DNA from: CALAGJ01 sp964293305
Lineage (GTDB): Bacteria > Bacteroidota > Bacteroidia > Chitinophagales > Chitinophagaceae
DNA: 62,678 bases
Assembly (NCBI GenBank): GCA_964293305.1
Contig: CAXYYO010000019.1
Coordinates: 1-62,678, forward strand
Direction: 5' to 3'
In this document: piece after piece, positions 45,165 to 53,577 of the stretch
Layout: every line of letters starts with the position of its first letter
Numbering within the stretch: position 1 is the stretch's first letter
The notes under the pieces: generated by a model
What the model saw: the letters and a program-made list of their open reading frames with translations, nothing else
Databases searched by the model: none
What the model was told of the DNA's origin: nothing
Translations under genes and position numbers: made by a program

Positions 45165-46106
45165 TCACTCGATTCTTTTGTCAGGCAAAAGTCTGTTTAG
45201 TATTTTTTCAAACATAGGAATTGTCCAAATAAAGATTATTACTCCAAAAATGTTAAATAGCATATGAGCATTTGCCAATGTCCTTTCAATTGATGCTCCG
45301 TTACTTAATTTTTTAACCAAATCAACAAAGGGATAAAATAGAATTAATCCCAATATTATGGATAAGAGATTAAAGGTAACGTGAAATAAACCTGTTTTCA
45401 AAGCTTGCCGACTACCTTTAATTGTTGCAAGAAGAGTGTCGCTGCAAGTACCTAACTCTGCACCAAGCATTACTGCTACGCCACCAATTAAACTTAAAAA
45501 TCCTTTTTTCGCTAAAATTATTGCCATTCCAACAGTGGCAGAAGAAGACTGTATTACTAGAGTTACTATTGCTCCTATTAAAGCACCCATAATTGGATTT
45601 TCAGTTTTTTTCATCCATTCTATAAAAAAGGCTTCGTCTTTAAGAGGTTCAACAGCATTCTCCATTGTAAACAAACCAAAAAATAACACCCCAAAATATA
45701 ATATCACTTTACCAATATTATTAATTCTTTTAGATTTAGAAATAAACAATAGTAAGAAACCTACTAGTAACAAAATAGGTGAATATTTGCCAATATCCAT
45801 TGCTATAATCTGGCTACTAATGGTTGTGCCAATATTTGCACCTAACACAATACCCATTGCTTGTCTAAATGTCAATATCTGAGTATTAACCAAGACAATT
45901 GTAATAATAATGACCGCTGATGATGAATCTAACAATGTAGTAACGACAATTCCCACAAGTAAACTACTAAAAGTATTTGATGTGAATTTTTGTATCCAGC
46001 TATTGGCCTTATCTCCAATAATTGATTGTATTGATTCCGATAAATTGTTTACGGCAAACAAGAACAAAACTAACCCAGCAATAATTGAAAGTAAAATTTC
46101 AGACAT
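45165..46106 (-). CDS. Na/Pi cotransporter-family protein
   Basis: 313 residues with about eight hydrophobic segments in two inverted-repeat halves. The paired serine-rich reentrant motifs are present: 'TTLLDSSSAVIII' in the first half and 'TLVIQSSSATVGMA' in the second, along with 'GANIGTTISSQIIAM' and 'GAELGTCSDTLL'. These mark the NptA/PhoU-less Na/Pi symporter family, which imports phosphate with sodium. No PhoU domain is attached. It follows DUF998 by 76 bp in the same orientation. Confidence 0.9.
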   Translation of the reverse strand: MSEILLSIIAGLVLFLFAVNNLSESIQSIIGDKANSWIQKFTSNTFSSLLVGIVVTTLLDSSSAVIIITIVLVNTQILTFRQAMGIVLGANIGTTISSQIIAMDIGKYSPILLLVGFLLLFISKSKRINNIGKVILYFGVLFFGLFTMENAVEPLKDEAFFIEWMKKTENPIMGALIGAIVTLVIQSSSATVGMAIILAKKGFLSLIGGVAVMLGAELGTCSDTLLATIKGSRQALKTGLFHVTFNLLSIILGLILFYPFVDLVKKLSNGASIERTLANAHMLFNIFGVIIFIWTIPMFEKILNRLLPDKRIE

Positions 46107-46182
46107 CTATGTTTTGAATAAAATTAAGTATGAAATTATTGAAAGAATATAACTACAAAGTAAAAATCATAATATCAATTTG

Positions 46183-46749
46183 TTAAGTTTTGTAATATTT
46201 TATGAGCCAGATAAAACTTGTCAGATATAAAAGCCTTTGAGCAATGCCTTGGCAATTTTTCACAAGTCCAAACGAAGCAGAAAAACCAACTACAAAAATG
46301 AAAAAAACGAAGTGTATCCATTTTTCACTTTTGTCAGTTGAGTAAAATAGTTGTAGTAAGATGCCAATCGTAAAAGTTGCTCCTGCAATTTGAGCCAAAG
46401 CAGAATGTATTGTAGCCTGTGAAGCAGAATAGTTGTCAAGATGGAAGAATGGTTTAGTACAAAAAACACCAGTCAAGCCAACACATAAACCATAAATTAA
46501 AATGGGTGTTGTCCGCCAAGTTAAACCGTTGATTAAGATTCCTGCCGATAATGTCAGCCCAAATGCTAAAAAGCCAAATTGCATTATTAGTTTTCTGTCA
46601 TAGCCTTGTGATCCCAAGTCGCTGATGGTGTTTTTTGTCCAGTCATAATTGTTGGTTGAAAATATGTGAGCAACTACAATTGCTAACACAAAAAGTGCTG
46701 TTGAGATGATGTTGTAATTGCTTTTTATGTAGTCCATTTTCTTTGGCAA
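46183..46749 (-). CDS. DUF998-family integral membrane protein
   Basis: 188 residues, six hydrophobic segments. 'NNYDWTKNTISDLGSQGYDR' near residue 40 and 'FHLDNYSASQATIHSALAQI' in the middle are the recognisable family core (the NTISDLG motif). Function unknown. Flanked on the right by palindrome S1, as a cassette-type gene would be. Confidence 0.75.
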   Translation of the reverse strand: MPKKMDYIKSNYNIISTALFVLAIVVAHIFSTNNYDWTKNTISDLGSQGYDRKLIMQFGFLAFGLTLSAGILINGLTWRTTPILIYGLCVGLTGVFCTKPFFHLDNYSASQATIHSALAQIAGATFTIGILLQLFYSTDKSEKWIHFVFFIFVVGFSASFGLVKNCQGIAQRLLYLTSFIWLIKYYKT

Positions 46750-46889
46750 TCTTTATGTTGCTGGTCGGTCAGAGGTTGATGCATAACGTCAGTTTGTCGA
46801 AAAACAACTATTATTAATTTTGTATTCGCATACCTATCTTCCTCAAAACCATTTAAACGATTCTCAAGCGATTCAATTAAGTTCATAAA

Positions 46890-47005
46890 CAGACTGACAT
46901 TTTGCCGCTTTGCGAAGTGGCGGAAATCGAAGCACAAATATTCATTTTTGTACAAAAGTTCAATTGAAGAACTGCCGTTGAATTTAGCACTAAAGCCGCT
47001 TTTTT
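46890..47005 (-). repeat. Palindromic element S1 (3' of the beta-lactamase-like gene)
   Basis: The ends pair: GCCGCTTTGCGAAGTGGCGG on the left and AAAGCCGC on the right, with 'ATCGAAGCAC' and 'TTTAGCACT' as internal arms. Block order is shared with S2 (58600-58715) and S3 (61545-61660). No canonical attC core was confirmed. Confidence 0.6.
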
Positions 47006-47011
47006 GAAAAT

Positions 47012-47070
47012 CTACTATGACAACTACCAAAAAAATATTGCCTGATTTATTTGATTTTTTACACAGTTTG
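47012..47070 (-). repeat. Repeat R3, copy a
   Basis: On the plus strand TGACAACTACCAAAAAAATA, then TTGCCTGATTTATTTGATTT and TTTTACACAGTT. About 55 bp recur nearly unchanged at 59756-59814, each just beyond the stop of a cassette gene. Confidence 0.7.
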
Positions 47071-47085
47071 TGTTGGTAGTAGTTA

Positions 47086-48573
47086 CTATTTCATTTCTAC
47101 GTTCAATATTCCTTCTCCGTTTTTACCTAAAAATTTCACAAGTACTTCTGCAAAGGCATCTGTTCCGTTGTCGCTATTTGTGAAAATTAATAGTGCTTGT
47201 TTGGTTCTTGGAATAATAAAGGCTATCGTATGAACACCCATATCATCACCTCCGTGAACCAGTGCAAAGTCTTTGTTTTCGTTTATGTTTTCATCTACCC
47301 ACCAACCTAAACCAAAATGTTTGTAATCATTAATCCTAACTTGTTCTGCAATCATCTCATTATATAACTTATCTGATAAGCCAGCACCATTTATTATATG
47401 AACCATAAATTTAGAATAATCTTCAATTGTTGTAAGCAAATTGTCTGCTGCATTGGCTGTTGTATTTTTATAGGTTTCATATAGTTCTCCTTTTTCATTA
47501 TGCCATTTAGCAAATCTTGTTGAATCTGTTTTATTATCCCAAATAAATTTTGTGTCCTTCATATTTAAAGGTGTAAAAATTAATTCGTTTGCTAATTGTT
47601 CTAATGACTTCTTAAATTTCTTTTCTAAGGCTTTTCGCAAATATTCATAGCCTTCGCCAGAGTAATGGTACTTTGTGCCTGGCACAAAGTCAAAGGATAA
47701 TTTTCCGTCTTTATTTTGTCCTCGCCAATTTGGAAAACCAGTTTGATGGCTTAATATTATTCTCGTAGTTAATAGTTTTGATAGTGGGTCGTTTGCTACA
47801 TCAGGGTCTGTATAATATTTATAAACAGGTTCGTCTAAATTCCATTTGCCAGCATTTATTAATTTTAAAGCAACAATGGCAGTAATTGGTTTTGTCATTG
47901 ATGCCACATTCCATATTGTATTTATTGGAGCAGGTTTGTTTGATTGTAACTCTCCAAAAACACTTATTTGCTCAATTTTGCCATCTTTAATAAAACTAAT
48001 ACCCAATGCAGGAATATGTTTTTGTTTTAGCCACCTTTCTGTTTCGGTTTCGTGAGTAAACAAAAGTTCTTGATTAAACGGCTTTTCAAAATCTTTATGG
48101 TCGTAGCTTAACCCTTTTGATAATTTAAAATCTCCATTTTCTAAAATCCAGACGTGAGTAAATTTGGCAACACTGGTGAGGTATTCAGATTTATCAGCTT
48201 CAATTGCGTAAAAATGATGTATTCCTGTTTGAATAGCACCATATAAAATGTTATTATTCTTCAATGGATATATTTCCATTGAATTTTCAGCTAATATTCT
48301 TTTAGGTTTATAGATTAACTCACAAATCCCTTTTTTTATTCCTGATATAAAGCCACTTTTAGTTTGTGTAATTCCACTTTGGTCGTGATAGAATTCAAAA
48401 TTCTCACTTACAATATTTTCAAATTGCTTGATATCACAGTTGTTAAACCCAAGATTAAAAAGAAGGCTGTCCTTTTCTTTGATGGTTTTATATAATACAG
48501 ATACTGTATCAACTTGTCCAAAAGTTGTCAAACTTGATAGTATTAGAATGGAAATAAATAGTTGTCTTATCAT
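47086..48573 (-). CDS. Beta-lactamase-like serine hydrolase with N-terminal DUF4440-type domain
   Basis: 495 residues. Signal peptide to about 19 ('TTFGQ'). The N-terminal part (about 30-165) has the SnoaL/DUF4440 pattern ('FNNCDIKQFENIVSENFEFY'). The class C-like hydrolase follows with nucleophile motif SxxK in 'VASMTKPITAIVAL' and Y-S-G ('YHYSGEGYEYLRKAL') for the YxN position, then 'LVHGGDDMGVHTIAF' replacing the KTG box. Exported; it may hydrolyse peptides or amide/ester substrates; resistance to beta-lactams is not implied. Repeat R1a is upstream, R3a and S1 downstream. Confidence 0.85.
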   Translation of the reverse strand: MIRQLFISILILSSLTTFGQVDTVSVLYKTIKEKDSLLFNLGFNNCDIKQFENIVSENFEFYHDQSGITQTKSGFISGIKKGICELIYKPKRILAENSMEIYPLKNNNILYGAIQTGIHHFYAIEADKSEYLTSVAKFTHVWILENGDFKLSKGLSYDHKDFEKPFNQELLFTHETETERWLKQKHIPALGISFIKDGKIEQISVFGELQSNKPAPINTIWNVASMTKPITAIVALKLINAGKWNLDEPVYKYYTDPDVANDPLSKLLTTRIILSHQTGFPNWRGQNKDGKLSFDFVPGTKYHYSGEGYEYLRKALEKKFKKSLEQLANELIFTPLNMKDTKFIWDNKTDSTRFAKWHNEKGELYETYKNTTANAADNLLTTIEDYSKFMVHIINGAGLSDKLYNEMIAEQVRINDYKHFGLGWWVDENINENKDFALVHGGDDMGVHTIAFIIPRTKQALLIFTNSDNGTDAFAEVLVKFLGKNGEGILNVEMK

Positions 48574-48603
48574 TTTTTGTTATTATCTTATATATTGTTG
48601 CAA

Positions 48604-48750
48604 TTCTGAATAATGTAAAATTAAGTTTTCGTAAATCAATTTGCTACAACACCTAATTCAACATTAGTGATTTCAAATTTAGCGATTTGTTTTTTAATTC
48701 GAATCACTGATCCGAGTTTCCTTTTTTCATTAAGAAAGAGATACGGAGTG
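48604..48750 (-). repeat. Repeat R1, copy a (upstream of the beta-lactamase-like gene)
   Basis: On the plus strand it starts TTCTGAATAATGTAAA, contains CTACAACACCTAATTCAACA and AGTTTCCTTTTTTCATTAAG, and ends near AGAGATACGG. R1b and R1c share this order of blocks. It reaches to within 30 bp of the start codon, so it may supply the promoter region. Confidence 0.7.
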
Positions 48751-48981
48751 GGGGTGTAAATACAGTCAGTTTGGAATAAAATTCCTCTCCATGACTTCAA
48801 TTTATTTGCCGAGCATTTTCATTATCTACCTGCTACAAAACCAGATAGGAGAAGCTTTGTATCCAATATAAAAATGAAGGCATCTTACTTACGCTGCATG
48901 TACAAAAGCGAAGCAAATGTCTTAGCAAAACCCAATAAAGAAGCTATACTAACCCACCTGTATAACACAATCCCTCCTCAC
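48751..48981. other. Gene-poor stretch leading to repeat E copy 2
   Basis: A 61-codon ORF starting at 48874 runs into E2 (peptide end 'GPASLNIGYPTAPIHFM', then 'INGFNNTK'). It is interpreted as a degraded gene, not a functional one. Upstream of 48874 nothing is recognised. Confidence 0.4.
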
Positions 48982-49086
48982 GGCCCGGCATCGCTGAACA
49001 TTGGATATCCAACAGCCCCAATTCATTTTATGATAAATGGCTTTAATAATACTAAATGACTCTTTTGCCGGGGCCCTTAACTATCC
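48982..49086 (+). repeat. Direct repeat E, copy 2 (right edge of block 1)
   Basis: 105 bp, same orientation as E1. In the open frame both encode a GPA-x-LN-x-GYP-x-x-PIHFMI-x-G peptide before a stop. Confidence 0.7.
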
Positions 49087-49142
49087 GTCTAATTGCTTTA
49101 AGTTCGGCCCTTCGAATTGGTAGTTAGAATTAAAGGTGGCAT

Positions 49143-49268
49143 CTAACGAAGTAGGGTATGTCCCGCAAGCGTAGGAATTCCAGATAGGTTTTTGTTGTCG
49201 TTGATAAATAAGAGCATAAATTTAAAAGCCAAGTTTCCGTCTTGCGGATTTACCAATGTGAATATTGA
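49143..49268 (-). pseudogene. AraC-family regulator N-terminal remnant
   Basis: A 42-residue stretch, 'MLNQSIFTLVNPQDGNLAFK' plus 'FMLLFIN', then a stop. It matches the N-terminus of the intact AraC regulator at 53578-54459 ('TIANPQNGNLGFRLAFFKDN'): both carry NPQ-x-GNL-x-F. The DNA-binding domain is absent, and the piece is not seen to continue. It overlaps the 3' side of bshB1 in the long reading frame but is separate from it. Confidence 0.5.
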
Positions 49269-49296
49269 CTGGTTGAGCATTTTCGATTTCATTAGA

Positions 49297-50010
49297 TTAT
49301 TGAAGTTGATAAAAATCATTGACTCCGATATACCTGCCTGTTGTAAACCCTTCGGCATAAGCGGCATTAATGGGTCTGCCGTAAATGCTGTTCATGTTTT
49401 TTATCTGGTCAATTAAACCAAGTATTGAATTGGGCTGTTTATCCTTTGGCTTCACAAACTGCGATTTGAAAGCAAGGATGGCTTGCATTTTTTTATCCAT
49501 CTGTTCCGTAATGTCAATTACAAACCCAGGTTCAATAAAATAATCCTGTATATAATGATACACAGCATCCGGTCTCCATGCTTCCTGTTCAATGCTGTTA
49601 TAAAAAGTTTGTTTCTTTTTCAGTCCTGATAAAAATGCGGCATCGGCTACCAGTTTTGCCGCATTCGCATGGTCGGGGTGGCGGTCGTGAATGGCATTGG
49701 CCAAAACAATTGACGGTCGGTATTTTCTTATCATTTCAATTATCAATAACCGATTGAATTCATTGTTTTCAATACCACCATCCGGTAATTTCAGTTGCTC
49801 CCTTTGTTTTGCACCCATCAATGCCACTGCAGCGTTTGCTTCGTTTTTTCTTTCTTCCACTGTTCCGTAGCTGCCCATTTCCCCGGCGGTTAAATCAACA
49901 ATGGCCACGGCTTTCCCCATGGCTATATGTTTGATTAAGACTCCCGCCGCAGCACATTCCACATCATCGGGATGTGCTCCAAATGCAAGGATATCAACTT
50001 TTGTTTTCAT
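49297..50010 (-). CDS. bshB1: Bacillithiol biosynthesis deacetylase BshB1
   Basis: 237 residues. Zinc site motif 'AHPDDVECAAAG' at 12-23 (His13, Asp16), the second His in 'HDRHPDHANAAKLV' around 110, plus 'YGRPINAAYAEGF' at the end, as in LmbE/BshB1 deacetylases. It removes acetate from GlcNAc-malate, the second step in bacillithiol synthesis. Start codon overlaps the stop of the KAS-II gene by one base (TAATG), so translation is coupled. A neighbouring DinB-fold gene suggests a thiol-transfer role. Confidence 0.85.
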   Translation of the reverse strand: MKTKVDILAFGAHPDDVECAAAGVLIKHIAMGKAVAIVDLTAGEMGSYGTVEERKNEANAAVALMGAKQREQLKLPDGGIENNEFNRLLIIEMIRKYRPSIVLANAIHDRHPDHANAAKLVADAAFLSGLKKKQTFYNSIEQEAWRPDAVYHYIQDYFIEPGFVIDITEQMDKKMQAILAFKSQFVKPKDKQPNSILGLIDQIKNMNSIYGRPINAAYAEGFTTGRYIGVNDFYQLQ

Positions 50011-51260
50011 TAATATTTCTTAAAAATCAAAGTGGCAATATGCCCGCCAAAACCAAATGTATTGCTCATAGCATAGTTAATTTCTTTTTGTTGTGCAGTA
50101 CCTAATGTCAGATTAAATTTATCTTTCCATTCGGGTTCTACTTCATCTGTATTAATGGTGGGTGGCACTATATTTTCCTGGATGGCTTTAACTGATATGA
50201 TAGCTTCTATTGCTCCGGCAGCACCCAGCAAATGCCCCGTCATGGATTTGGTACCGCTGATGTTCAAATTTTTATGTTCGCCAAACACCCTTGCCATTGC
50301 TTTCAATTCACTTTCATCACCAAGCTGGGTAGAAGTAGCATGTGCATTTACATAATCAATTTCATTTGCATCAATTTCGGCGTCTTCCAATGCATCCATC
50401 ATCCCAAGATATGCGCCTTCCCCTTCGGGATGTGTGCCGGTTAAATGATAGGCATCTGCCGCCATGCCCCCACCCACAATTTCTGCAATGATAGTTGCAC
50501 CTCTTGCCAATGCGCTATCCAAACTTTCTACAACCAATGCACCACCACCCTCGCCCATCACAAAGCCATCACGTTTCACATCAAATGGCCTTGATGCCTC
50601 CTGCGGATTTTCATTGTTTGTGCTCAAAGCCTTGGAGGCATTGAAACCGCCGACACCGCTTTCATTGATGGCCGCTTCGGAACCGCCTGCAATAATCATA
50701 TCGGCTTTTCCCAGCCTGATATAATTGAAAGCATCAATCACTGCGGTGGTAGAAGAGGCACAGGCTGAGATGGTGGAAAAATTCAATCCACGAAAAGCAT
50801 GCCTGATGGAAATGACACCCGAAGGAATGTCTGCAATAATTTTGGGAATAAAATATGGATTGAACCTCGGCTGTTTATTGTTCCTGAAAAAATCTTCGAG
50901 TTGTTCCTGAAACGTGATGATGCCTCCATTGCCCGAACCCCAAATGACACCAATCCTGTTTTTATTCAGTTCACTGAAATCAACTCCTGCATTTTTTATG
51001 GCTTCATCAGCAGCCGCCACGGCATACTGTGTGAATAAATCATATTTTCTTGCTTCGTTCTTTTCAAAATAGGCTACAGCCGAAAAGCCCTTCACTTCTG
51101 CAGCAAACTTTGTTTTGAAATTAGTTGTATCGAATTTTGTAATCAGGTCAACACCGCTTTTGCCCGCTACAATGTTTTTCCAAAATTCATCCAGCGTATT
51201 GCCCAGCGGGGTTATCGCACCCATACCGGTAATGACAACCCTTTTTAATTCTTTTACCAT
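50010..51260 (-). CDS. Beta-ketoacyl-ACP synthase II (FabF-like)
   Basis: 416 residues. Cys-His-His triad visible: 'ISACASSTTAVID' (Cys about 165), 'VNAHATSTQLGDESE' and 'GTKSMTGHLLGAAGAIEAI'. 'GMGAITPLGNTLDEFWKNIV' opens the protein. Condenses malonyl-ACP with acyl-ACP. acpP, the usual neighbour of the housekeeping fabF, is absent, so this may be an extra copy serving a special acyl chain. It sits upstream of bshB1 and 7 bp after the DinB-fold gene. Confidence 0.9.
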   Translation of the reverse strand: MVKELKRVVITGMGAITPLGNTLDEFWKNIVAGKSGVDLITKFDTTNFKTKFAAEVKGFSAVAYFEKNEARKYDLFTQYAVAAADEAIKNAGVDFSELNKNRIGVIWGSGNGGIITFQEQLEDFFRNNKQPRFNPYFIPKIIADIPSGVISIRHAFRGLNFSTISACASSTTAVIDAFNYIRLGKADMIIAGGSEAAINESGVGGFNASKALSTNNENPQEASRPFDVKRDGFVMGEGGGALVVESLDSALARGATIIAEIVGGGMAADAYHLTGTHPEGEGAYLGMMDALEDAEIDANEIDYVNAHATSTQLGDESELKAMARVFGEHKNLNISGTKSMTGHLLGAAGAIEAIISVKAIQENIVPPTINTDEVEPEWKDKFNLTLGTAQQKEINYAMSNTFGFGGHIATLIFKKY

Positions 51261-51267
51261 GTTTTAT

Positions 51268-51723
51268 CTATTGTGACTGTACATCCAGCAAACGCCGGTG
51301 ATAATTTATTTGCCCCAGGTGATAATTCAAATGTGTGGCAAGATGCACCAGGAAAAGCCCGGTGGAAATTTTTTCTTTAAACGCCATGATGGGATAATCC
51401 GCTTTCAGTTGCTCCTGCGTTACTGTTGCCAGCGATTTTTTCACCACTTCAATGGTTGCCCCGATTTTTTCAATAAGTTCTTTTTTTGCAACATCCTTTG
51501 CAGAAAACTCCAAATCCCTGTGGCGTATATAACCCGTCTTACCAAGTTCTGCACCAATAAATGCATTCAGGTTGCCAACCAGGTGCAGGCAAAGATTACC
51601 TGTGGAATTAGAAATATTTTTATCAACCAGCCATAAGCTCTTCTCATCGCTGTATGATTCAATTTCAGTTTTTAGGCGGTTAAGGTCCCTTTCGAAAAGG
51701 GATTGCAAAATTGAAATAAGCAT
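51268..51723 (-). CDS. DinB-fold protein (DUF1572-like)
   Basis: 151 residues with a four-helix layout. Three metal-binding histidines are plausible in 'LCLHLVGNLN' (about 45-55) and 'FLVHLATHLNYHLGQINYHR' (about 124-143). DinB-fold enzymes include thiol S-transferases that use bacillithiol, mycothiol or glutathione. Being next to bshB1 makes a bacillithiol S-transferase a reasonable guess, not shown by sequence. Confidence 0.8.
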   Translation of the reverse strand: MLISILQSLFERDLNRLKTEIESYSDEKSLWLVDKNISNSTGNLCLHLVGNLNAFIGAELGKTGYIRHRDLEFSAKDVAKKELIEKIGATIEVVKKSLATVTQEQLKADYPIMAFKEKISTGLFLVHLATHLNYHLGQINYHRRLLDVQSQ

Positions 51724-51753
51724 AAATTGTTTTTTATTGAAACGAACCCCAAA

Positions 51754-52326
51754 CTAGGGTTTTGTTTTTTGTTGTACAGCAAAAGCTGCTTCAATTTCTT
51801 CCACTGTATATCTTGGCATGATATGTTGCGGATAGTTCTAGCCGTATGCTTCAATATGAAGCACCATCATCCGCTCCGGTCTGATTTTGTAATCACTCAA
51901 ATCAAGCACATCATACAGTTCAGGGTTATCCTTCAGCTCAACAATCCCTGCTTTGGCATATATTTTAAGTCTTGCCCTTGCATGATAATCCATCATTATC
52001 AGAGACACGTTCTTGTTGGTTTCAATATTGCCCACAGAAATACACTGCATGTTGCCTTTGAAATCTATAAAGCCAATCAGTTTGTCATCCGGCACTTTCA
52101 CAAAACCCTTTGGCCCGCCGCTGTGCTGTATCTAGGGAAAACCATTTTCCCCGATGGACGCCATACAAAAACTGCCCCTATGTGCTATGAAATCAATTTC
52201 ATTTTCCGTGAGCCCATCCACATAGCTCTGCTGCTCCATCCTTGCATAACTGGAACGGCTGCCATTTTTTTCCTGTAACGCTTTCACTGCATCGGTGAAA
52301 GCAAGGCTTGCAAAATTCTTTGCCAT
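51754..52326 (-). pseudogene. Pyridoxamine 5'-phosphate oxidase-like gene broken by two amber codons
   Basis: 191 codons in one uninterrupted frame except for two TAGs, at 52132-52134 and 51838-51840. Reading through gives 'MAKNFASLAFTDAVKALQEK' at the N-terminus, then 'IQHSGGPKGFVKVPDDKLIG' after the first stop and 'NYPQHIMPRYTVEEIEAAF' after the second. In the family the first position is usually aromatic (GxPYxQHRGGP) and the second Trp (DWNCPQHI), so single-base changes explain both. The two shorter ORFs are pieces of one gene. Confidence 0.8.
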
Positions 52327-52412
52327 AATAGTTTTTTTATGAACCCAACAGTATTTCTTTACTCAGCTTTATTGGCGTCCCACCCTTGTACTGCTTCAAT
52401 TATATTCAGCAA

Positions 52413-52826
52413 TTACCGGAATTTTCTGTCTTTTTCCTCAATCTCCAAATCATTGATGCTGGCATACCTTTTTGCCATATAACCATCTGCATCAAACTCC
52501 CAATTCTCATTTCCATAAGCCCGGAACCATTTGCCTGCTGCATTTTGAAATTCATATTCAAACCTTACTGCAATGCGGTTGCCGGTATGTGCCCAGTATT
52601 CCTTTTTTAATTTATAATTTAATTCCCTTTCCCATTTGCCGGAGAGGAATTGTACAATTTCATCCCTGCCATTGATAAACAGGTTTCGGTTGCGCCATTC
52701 ACTGTCTATTGTATAAGCTTTTGAACCCCTTACCGGATCTTTACTGTTCCAGGCATCTTCGGCCATTTGAATTTTTTGTTTGGCAGTTTCTTCTGTAAAC
52801 GGTGGAAGGGGATAACGTTGTTCCAT
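52413..52826 (-). CDS. DUF1348 / nuclear transport factor 2-like protein
   Basis: 137 residues from ATG 52826 ('MEQRYPLPPFTEETAKQKI'). The cone-shaped NTF2 fold is indicated by 'AEDAWNSKDPVRGSKAYTID', 'EWRNRNLFINGRDEIVQFL' and 'RIAVRFEYEFQNAAGKWFRA', the DUF1348 core. Function unknown; such small proteins often bind a hydrophobic ligand. Longer upstream frames lack support. Confidence 0.88.
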   Translation of the reverse strand: MEQRYPLPPFTEETAKQKIQMAEDAWNSKDPVRGSKAYTIDSEWRNRNLFINGRDEIVQFLSGKWERELNYKLKKEYWAHTGNRIAVRFEYEFQNAAGKWFRAYGNENWEFDADGYMAKRYASINDLEIEEKDRKFR

Positions 52827-52839
52827 ATGTTTTGATTTT

Positions 52840-53475
52840 TTATGATAAACAATCAAGACAAAATAAATTGGCCCTGAATAATAATTGTGCCACTTCTTTT
52901 TCCATGCTCTGTTGCTTGTCTTTTGCATACCAGAGATGCAGTTCATTTGCATAGGTGGCAGCAGTGGCAGGATTTGATTTTAATTCCTTCACCATCTTTT
53001 GTGCAATGCTTGGTCTTGGCCCCCAAATGCCTGTAACATTAAAATGTTCATCCAACTGAATTAATTTAGGTATTGACTTTGTTCCATTGGTAAGGTAGGC
53101 ATTCATCAGATCATCGTTCTGGTCACGGTAAACCAATTTCATTTCAATCTTTCCTTCACTTATTTCAGCAATGGCATTTAAAGCAGGCAATGTTTGCGAT
53201 GCATCACCACACCAGTGTTCGGTTAATACAAGCCAGTAAGTTTTATGCTTTAGGTTTTTAACTTCTGAAATGATTTCAGCAGATGGTATATAGGTTTTTT
53301 CCACCCGGTGCATCCGGCGCTGGTTAAGGTTGATATATTCTTTAATTTTTAAATCAGCATTCAAAGCCAGGTCTTTAGCCATATTCAGTTTGTACTGGTT
53401 ATAGCCGATGCCTTTTGTGAAGTAGTTCTTATAATCCTGCTTTTTAAGCTGCTCCCTGTTTAATTCCGTTCTCAT
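52840..53475 (-). CDS. Thioredoxin-fold protein with a single active-site cysteine
   Basis: 211 residues from ATG 53475. The motif 'WLVLTEHWCGDASQTLPALN' (about 75-94) sits where WCGPC stands in thioredoxins, but the second Cys is Ser or absent (CGDAS), and cis-Pro is in 'TKSIPKLIQLD'. This one-Cys layout is found in the bacterial 'thioredoxin family' group related to YbbN-like or bacilliredoxin-type proteins. A monothiol mechanism would suit bacillithiol mixed disulfides, which is inference. Confidence 0.8.
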   Translation of the reverse strand: MRTELNREQLKKQDYKNYFTKGIGYNQYKLNMAKDLALNADLKIKEYINLNQRRMHRVEKTYIPSAEIISEVKNLKHKTYWLVLTEHWCGDASQTLPALNAIAEISEGKIEMKLVYRDQNDDLMNAYLTNGTKSIPKLIQLDEHFNVTGIWGPRPSIAQKMVKELKSNPATAATYANELHLWYAKDKQQSMEKEVAQLLFRANLFCLDCLS

Positions 53476-53577
53476 GCTATTTTTTTTACAGTGCAAAGGT
53501 GCGACTAAACAGGGTGCTGAAAAATGGATGAAGAACGCAGGTTGATGGACAATTTTCCCGGCCCAGGATGCTGCAGA

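Noticed and set aside
46725..47030. A 101-codon ORF on the minus strand between DUF998 and the beta-lactamase-like gene
   Set aside because: It spans repeats S1 and R3 and overlaps the DUF998 start. Its composition reflects the repeats, not a protein family.
48874..49059. A 61-codon ORF over the E2 repeat
   Set aside because: It matches a degenerate copy at E1, no family is recognised, and it has no promoter or start evidence. Kept only as part of the repeat description.
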